Source: Gammaproteobacteria bacterium
GTDB lineage: Bacteria > Pseudomonadota > Gammaproteobacteria > Arenicellales > UBA868
Length of the DNA: 5,219 nt
Direction: 5' to 3'
Assembly: GCA_003529705.1 (NCBI GenBank)
Contig: DPVA01000181.1
Coordinates: forward strand, 1-5,219
The notes beneath the pieces are model-generated. The model saw only the letters and a program-made list of their open reading frames with translations. It was not told the origin of the DNA and searched no databases. Below are positions 1 through 5,219 of this stretch, piece by piece. The translations under genes and the position numbers were made by a program. Position 1 is the stretch's first letter. Every line of letters begins with the position of its first letter.

Positions 1-221
1 CACCAGGTTGCCCAGAAGTTGACCAGAACAGGTTGCCCCGACAGTTGGTCTGACGAGAAATAGTCGCCGCTGGTAGTGGGTAGAGAAAAGGGCGCTAGGG
101 TCTTCAGCACCTGTAACTCGGGTTCGGTTTTAGACACAAAGATTTCGGCCGCGAAAAATCCGATGACCGCTGCGGTCACCCCACCGAAGAGCCAGGCGAG
201 CAGCGTACGAGTTCGTACCAT
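1..221 (-). CDS. TlpA/DsbE-like membrane-anchored thioredoxin, N-terminal part (truncated by window edge)
   Basis: The frame opens with ATG at 221-219 and runs off the left edge after 73 complete codons with no stop. Residues 1-6 (MVRTRT) are basic. Residues 7-29 are hydrophobic and look like an uncleaved signal anchor, putting the rest in the periplasm. Residues 66-73 read VLVNFWAT then W, and the next codon begins TG, as expected for the Cys of a WCxxC thioredoxin active site; the Cys itself is outside the window. This layout (anchor, short linker, substrate-entry strand, VNFWATWC) is typical of the TlpA/ResA/DsbE family, which reduces periplasmic disulfides, including in cytochrome c maturation. 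The start lies 5 nt after the dsbD stop with no convincing Shine-Dalgarno, so co-transcription and translational coupling with dsbD are likely. DsbD is then a plausible electron donor (inference). The exact subfamily cannot be decided from this fragment. Confidence 0.85.
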   Translation of the reverse strand, partial: MVRTRTLLAWLFGGVTAAVIGFFAAEIFVSKTEPELQVLKTLAPFSLPTTSGDYFSSDQLSGQPVLVNFWATW

Positions 222-226
222 GAGGA

Positions 227-2503
227 TTATTCCAAGGAATTCAGAAGTGCCACAAAGCCGTCAGTGCCGATAAAGCCGTAGCGCCGCTCTGCCCGGTATT
301 CCTGGCCATCGACATTGAAGAAAAGTATGGCGGGAGGGCCAAAGACGCCATAACGCTTCTTGATGGCAGTGCCTCCGGAATCATCTGGGTCCGTCACATC
401 TACCTGGAGCAGACGGTAGCCTCCAAGCGCTGTGATGACCAAGGGATCGCGAAAAGTGGTCTCTTCCATTCGAACGCAGTCGGTACACCATTCGGCGTAA
501 AAGTCTAATATCACTTTCTCATTGGAGGCCTTTGCCTTGGCTAGGACCTTGTCTAGCGTTGCGAGGGTGTTGACCCTTTCAAAATGTACAGCCTTTGCCC
601 CAACGTTATTTTCGCCAATCCCACTTAAGGCGCTGAACGAAACCGGGGCCATGATACTGCGATTGCCGCTGAAGCCGCCGATCATCGCAAGCACCCCCCA
701 TACCAGCAGGACTGTCCCGAGCCCTTTGAAGAATATCGTCCAGCCTGAAGCGTTTGGGGCAAGCGTTCGACCTGCGCCGAGGTAGACACCGGTGATGATG
801 AAAAGGGCTGCCCACAGCAGGAGTACGGGTACCGCCGGTACCGCGCCCAGCAGATAGACAGCGACGCCCAGCAGCATGACCCCAAAAGCCTGTTTGACAC
901 GCTCCATCCAGATTCCGCTCCGCGGAATCAGCCAGGTCGCGCCTGTGCCCGCGACGACAAGAATTACACCCATCCCAAGCGCCATTGACGACATCAGTGC
1001 AGCGCCAACCCAGGGATCTGCATTGAGGATTGCGATGCTGAGCACGGATATCAGCAGGGGGGAAACACACGCGCCCACAATCAGCGCGGACGCGGCACCG
1101 AGGATAAAGACCATCCAGGCCGATCCGCTAAGACCCCGACTTCCCGTTGCCAGCCTCGATTGTAGCGCTGACGGCATCTGAATCTCATAGAACCCGAACA
1201 TCGACAGTGCCATTAGCGCAAGGATGAGGGCGATGGCACCGATTGCCCATATGTTCTGGAAGTAAGCTTGCAACTGCTCGCCGGTGGCCCCGGCAACCCC
1301 ACCAATGGCGGCGTAGGTAGTGATCGTTCCCAGGACGTAGATGACCGAGAGCCCCGCAGCACGACCCCGAGCAGTACCCGATTGACCGACAATCGTTCCC
1401 AGGAGGATCGGGATGAGCGGCAGAACACACGGAGTAAAACTAAGCAGCAGCCCGGTGGCAAAAGCAGCACCGAGGTAACCGATCAGAGCGCCGGCTGAGA
1501 TAGTCTGGATCGCGTCGACCTCAGCCATTTGTCCGGCAGTAGCGTTGGTCGGGTTTCCACTTGCGGCCGCGTCACTGATTACCTGGGGTAACGCGATTTT
1601 GAGAGTTTTCTTAACCGGCGGATAGCAGATACCCTGTTCGGCACAACCCTGAAAATTTGCGATCAGAGCCACCTCTTGCGCGGCTGCCTCAGGGATGATC
1701 GGCAGCTGAGCGGTGAAGTCAGTAGACAAGATTTCGACCTCGCCAAAATAGGGATCCTGTTTACGTTTTCCCTGGGGAAGGGTATGTTCCATCAAGGTAC
1801 CTCCCGCCAACGTTTCGAAGCTCAGTTTGTCTCGATACAGGTAGTAGCCAGGCGCGACGCTAAATTGTGCCTGCAGCATGTCGCGGCCGTAGGCATTGAC
1901 CTTGAGGACAAAGGCTTCGTTGACGCCTAGAAATTCGGGCTCGCTGGTCGTTACGCCGAGGAGTTGCTGCAGGTCCGCGACACTGTCGATGCTGCTGGTT
2001 TTTGTTGGGCTGACCTCGGGGAGTGTCAGAGCGACTGTCTGGATGATCGGCGGGTAGCACACACCAACCGGCTCGTTGCAGCCCTGGCCACGGGCGCTCA
2101 ACAGCAGTTCTCTCGAATCCGAAGCATTGCGCACAAGCGCGACCGTGATCTTCGCCGAATTCTCGACAATCTGGACTTCCCCAAAGAACTCATCCTGTTT
2201 AGTTCGGGCGGGCGGGTAATTGACTTTTGCTATTGCAACGCCCACGGGGTCGGCATCAAAACTAAATTTGTCGAGATACATGTAGTAACCCGCCGCGATC
2301 TCCCAGGTTGCCACGATCTCCTCAGGCGAGATCACCTCCGTCGAAAACGCAAACGCCTGGTCTGGCTCCAGCAGTTCCTCGCTATCTTGGGCATAGAGTG
2401 GTGCCACTGCCATTGCGATCAGCAGGGAACACAGTGCCTTGGCACATATCCGTGCACGCTTAAACTGAGTGGTGGTGAAGAGTAGCCAGGGTTTGTGCTT
2501 CAC
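227..2503 (-). CDS. dsbD: Thiol:disulfide interchange protein DsbD with two tandem N-terminal alpha domains
   Basis: DsbD moves electrons from cytoplasmic thioredoxin through the inner membrane to periplasmic DsbC/DsbG/DsbE-type proteins. This 758-residue protein has a signal peptide (basic residues 1-19, hydrophobic 20-36, probable cleavage after LYA at 38). A first DsbD-alpha domain spans about 48-163 (cap loop DEFFG at 104-108, Cys142 and Cys149 before YPP). A second spans about 190-307 (cap loop DPYFG at 250-254, Cys287 and Cys293 before YPP). The membrane domain, about 336-610, has some eight helices with Cys359 (FTPCVLP) and Cys479 (GACVSP). A C-terminal thioredoxin domain, about 640-758, carries WCTDC (Cys673, Cys676) and GPP at 722-724. 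All three classical redox stations are intact. E. coli DsbD is shorter with one alpha domain, so the extra length is the duplication. ScsB is an alternative family with a long N-terminus, but the paired CYPP motifs favour DsbD. The start is GTG with no clear Shine-Dalgarno; it is preferred because the next Met (31) would destroy the signal peptide. Confidence 0.95.
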   Translation of the reverse strand: MKHKPWLLFTTTQFKRARICAKALCSLLIAMAVAPLYAQDSEELLEPDQAFAFSTEVISPEEIVATWEIAAGYYMYLDKFSFDADPVGVAIAKVNYPPARTKQDEFFGEVQIVENSAKITVALVRNASDSRELLLSARGQGCNEPVGVCYPPIIQTVALTLPEVSPTKTSSIDSVADLQQLLGVTTSEPEFLGVNEAFVLKVNAYGRDMLQAQFSVAPGYYLYRDKLSFETLAGGTLMEHTLPQGKRKQDPYFGEVEILSTDFTAQLPIIPEAAAQEVALIANFQGCAEQGICYPPVKKTLKIALPQVISDAAASGNPTNATAGQMAEVDAIQTISAGALIGYLGAAFATGLLLSFTPCVLPLIPILLGTIVGQSGTARGRAAGLSVIYVLGTITTYAAIGGVAGATGEQLQAYFQNIWAIGAIALILALMALSMFGFYEIQMPSALQSRLATGSRGLSGSAWMVFILGAASALIVGACVSPLLISVLSIAILNADPWVGAALMSSMALGMGVILVVAGTGATWLIPRSGIWMERVKQAFGVMLLGVAVYLLGAVPAVPVLLLWAALFIITGVYLGAGRTLAPNASGWTIFFKGLGTVLLVWGVLAMIGGFSGNRSIMAPVSFSALSGIGENNVGAKAVHFERVNTLATLDKVLAKAKASNEKVILDFYAEWCTDCVRMEETTFRDPLVITALGGYRLLQVDVTDPDDSGGTAIKKRYGVFGPPAILFFNVDGQEYRAERRYGFIGTDGFVALLNSLE

Positions 2504-2612
2504 GGTGATTCTGTACCGGGGCCTGCAGTTTGAGGTTTTAATTGCCTGACGATAAGACGTGATTTTCGCACGTTCGCAATAGCCTAAGGTTCACAATACT
2601 ATTACCCCTTAT

Positions 2613-2642
2613 TTCGCAAGGGTGACGAGGCTTCGGTAAAAT
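2613..2642 (+). promoter_or_regulatory. Candidate sigma-70 promoter for fxsA
   Basis: TTCGCA (2613-2618, 4/6 to the -35 consensus) is followed after 18 bases by TAAAAT (2637-2642, 5/6 to the -10 consensus). Transcription would begin near 2649, about 30 nt before the preferred fxsA ATG. A second, weaker pairing lies upstream: TTCGCA at 2573-2578 and TACTAT at 2597-2602, also 18 apart. The assignment rests only on these matches. The divergent dsbD promoter should lie in the same 2504-2678 interval, but I could not pick a convincing one. Confidence 0.35.
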
Positions 2643-2678
2643 GTGCCGCTGTTTGGTAAATGTTTTGACCCACCTCTG

Positions 2679-3104
2679 ATGCCCATTTTATTTCTCATAT
2701 TTGTAATGGTTCCCCTGCTGGAGATCTATCTCCTGATTGAGATTGGAAGCCTCATCGGGGCAGTCTGGACCGTGACCGGGGTGGTTGGTACCGCTGCCCT
2801 CGGAGCGGCACTCGTGCGCCGTCAAGGGTTGGCGGCTCTCTCGCGTTTCCGTTCGGCCACCCAGGCCGGAGAACTGCCTGCAGTAACCATTATTGAAGGG
2901 TTGGCGCTCTTATTGGCTGGGGCATTGTTACTGACACCGGGTTTTTTCACAGACTTTGTGGGATTTCTACTTCTGACGCCGCCGCTACGCCAGTTTCTGG
3001 TGAAACGCTGGTTGATAGACCGTATCGTTGCCCCCGCTGAGAACACCTCAAACAGGAAAACTCCAGGCGCTGTTGATGGGGAATTTCGGCGGATAGATGA
3101 CTGA
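2679..3104 (+). CDS. fxsA: FxsA family inner-membrane protein
   Basis: This is a 141-residue membrane protein of the FxsA family. E. coli FxsA is known for easing phage T7 exclusion by the F plasmid when overproduced; its normal role is not settled. Family features are visible: an N-terminal hydrophobic helix containing VPLLEIYLLIEIG (11-23), a second hydrophobic stretch (about 26-45), a short polar segment (47-66), a third stretch (about 72-87) running into LTPGFFTDFVG (85-95), then LLLTPPLR (97-104) and a polar tail ending DGEFRRIDD. I start at ATG 2679 rather than the in-frame GTG at 2643, because the MPILFLIF beginning matches the family and the extra 12 residues (PLFGKCF...) do not; the GTG also nearly coincides with the predicted transcription start. 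No strong Shine-Dalgarno precedes 2679. It lies just upstream of groES, a neighbourhood also seen in E. coli and pseudomonads. No terminator is visible before the groES promoter, so read-through is possible. Confidence 0.92.
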   Translation: MPILFLIFVMVPLLEIYLLIEIGSLIGAVWTVTGVVGTAALGAALVRRQGLAALSRFRSATQAGELPAVTIIEGLALLLAGALLLTPGFFTDFVGFLLLTPPLRQFLVKRWLIDRIVAPAENTSNRKTPGAVDGEFRRIDD

Positions 3105-3118
3105 TTTTCTCGGTAACT

Positions 3119-3147
3119 CTTGACTTTACTCTAATAAGCCCTAATAT
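3119..3147 (+). promoter_or_regulatory. groESL promoter (sigma-70 type, possibly also heat-shock sigma)
   Basis: TTGACT (3120-3125, 5/6) and TAATAT (3142-3147, 5/6 to TATAAT) are separated by 16 bases, a good housekeeping promoter. The predicted transcription start, near 3154, falls inside the CIRCE operator. The same segment can be read as a sigma-32-like promoter: CTTGACT (3119-3125), 13 bases, then CCCTAATAT (3139-3147), resembling CTTGAAA and CCCCATNT; the -10 half fits only partly. The sigma-70 reading is the stronger one. Confidence 0.75.
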
Positions 3148-3173
3148 TAGCACTCAAATAAGGTGAGTGCTAA
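3147..3173 (+). promoter_or_regulatory. CIRCE operator (HrcA-binding inverted repeat)
   Basis: TTAGCACTC (3147-3155), a 9-base spacer and GAGTGCTAA (3165-3173) form a perfect inverted repeat identical to the CIRCE consensus. CIRCE is the operator of the heat-shock repressor HrcA, which binds when GroEL-assisted and releases on protein-folding stress. Here it begins on the last base of the -10 box and covers the predicted transcription start, so bound HrcA would block initiation of groESL. The repeat would also sit at the 5' end of the mRNA. An hrcA gene is expected elsewhere in this genome. Confidence 0.97.
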
Positions 3174-3229
3174 CTCCTGTTGGCTCCACATTTTCCCTCC
3201 ATTACTCAGATCTTTAGGAGATAAAGTAG

Positions 3230-3520
3230 ATGAATATTCGACCGCTGCACGACCGTCTCGTGGTGCGACGCCTCGACGAAGAGCGCACCAGCGCAGGCGG
3301 AATCGTCATTCCAGATTCAGCGACCGAAAAACCCATGACCGGCGAAGTGCTGGCCGTAGGTAACGGCAAGCGTCAGGACAACGGTGAGCGTTTGACTCTC
3401 GACGTTAACGTCGGTGACAAGGTGCTGTTCGGCAAGTATTCCGGGACCGAGGTCAAGGTAGAAGGCGAGGAAGTCCTGGTGATGCGTGAAGACGACATCA
3501 TGGGCGTCATTGAAGGTTGA
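3230..3520 (+). CDS. groES: Co-chaperonin GroES (Cpn10)
   Basis: GroES forms the heptameric lid that closes the GroEL cavity during ATP-driven folding of cytosolic proteins. The 96 residues match the usual family length (97 in E. coli). The N-terminal signature is [14 protein letters not shown]. The mobile loop (about 17-32) contains SAGG followed by the GroEL-binding hydrophobic tripeptide Ile25-Val26-Ile27. Then come GEVLAVGNG (38-46), [16 protein letters not shown] and the C-terminal [16 protein letters not shown] 3230 is preceded by AGGAG at 3216-3220 with a 9-base gap, a sound ribosome-binding site. It is the first gene after the CIRCE-controlled promoter, with a leader of about 75 nt, and is followed 61 bases later by groEL in the standard order. 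Confidence 0.99.
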   Translation: MNIRPLHDRLVVRRLDEERTSAGGIVIPDSATEKPMTGEVLAVGNGKRQDNGERLTLDVNVGDKVLFGKYSGTEVKVEGEEVLVMREDDIMGVIEG

Positions 3521-3569
3521 GGTCAGCGCAGGCTTGCACCTAATCAGTACGCAAAATTTATTTTTTTAA

Positions 3570-5219
<1,650 letters not shown>

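Noticed and set aside
4..38. Direct repeat CAGGTTGCCC at 4-13 and 29-38
   Set aside because: Both copies lie within the coding sequence of the TlpA-like protein and encode different, family-typical residues in different frames; most likely coincidence.
606..1070. 154-codon minus-strand frame overlapping dsbD in another register
   Set aside because: The dsbD frame here encodes the conserved membrane domain; the alternative translation is rich in Arg, Cys and Gly without domain character.
1964..2485. 173-codon open frame on the plus strand opposite the dsbD N-terminus
   Set aside because: The opposite strand encodes clear DsbD motifs through the whole stretch, and the plus-strand translation shows no recognisable domain.
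2606..2622. Small inverted repeat CCCTT...AAGGG in the divergent intergenic region
   Set aside because: The stem is only five base pairs, with no T-tract and no link to a gene end; too weak to call a terminator or operator.
2643..2678. Upstream GTG start for fxsA adding 12 residues
   Set aside because: The added residues do not look like the FxsA N-terminus, and the ATG at 2679 gives the family-typical beginning.

Overview
This window looks like ordinary chromosomal core sequence from a proteobacterium, most likely a free-living gammaproteobacterium. GC content appears moderately high (my impression, not counted). The basis is gene content: a full-length DsbD, an FxsA-type membrane protein directly upstream of groES-groEL, and E. 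coli-like GroES and GroEL (GroEL keeps E. coli residue numbering at all three catalytic aspartates). A perfect CIRCE operator upstream of groES implies an HrcA repressor encoded elsewhere; E. coli lacks this system, so an enteric host is unlikely. I cannot name the genus.

Layout: two gene groups diverge from an intergenic region at about 2504-2678. On the minus strand are dsbD (2503 down to 227) and, 5 nt after its stop, the N-terminal part of a membrane-anchored TlpA/DsbE-like thioredoxin, cut by the left edge. Together they form a periplasmic thiol-reduction module: DsbD carries electrons from cytoplasmic thioredoxin across the inner membrane, and the TlpA-like protein is a plausible recipient. 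On the plus strand are fxsA (2679-3104), then a promoter overlapping CIRCE (about 3119-3173), groES (3230-3520) and groEL (3582 to the right edge). groEL is almost complete: 546 codons are visible, ending inside the Gly-Gly-Met tail with no stop reached.

The least ordinary item is DsbD. It carries two tandem N-terminal periplasmic DsbD-alpha domains, each with its own cysteine pair, where E. coli DsbD has one. The second is the clean promoter/CIRCE overlap, with a possible heat-shock sigma factor reading of the same promoter. I see no mobile elements, CRISPR arrays, RNA genes or signs of horizontal transfer, and no stretch over 300 bases without a gene. I did not find an undescribed system here.
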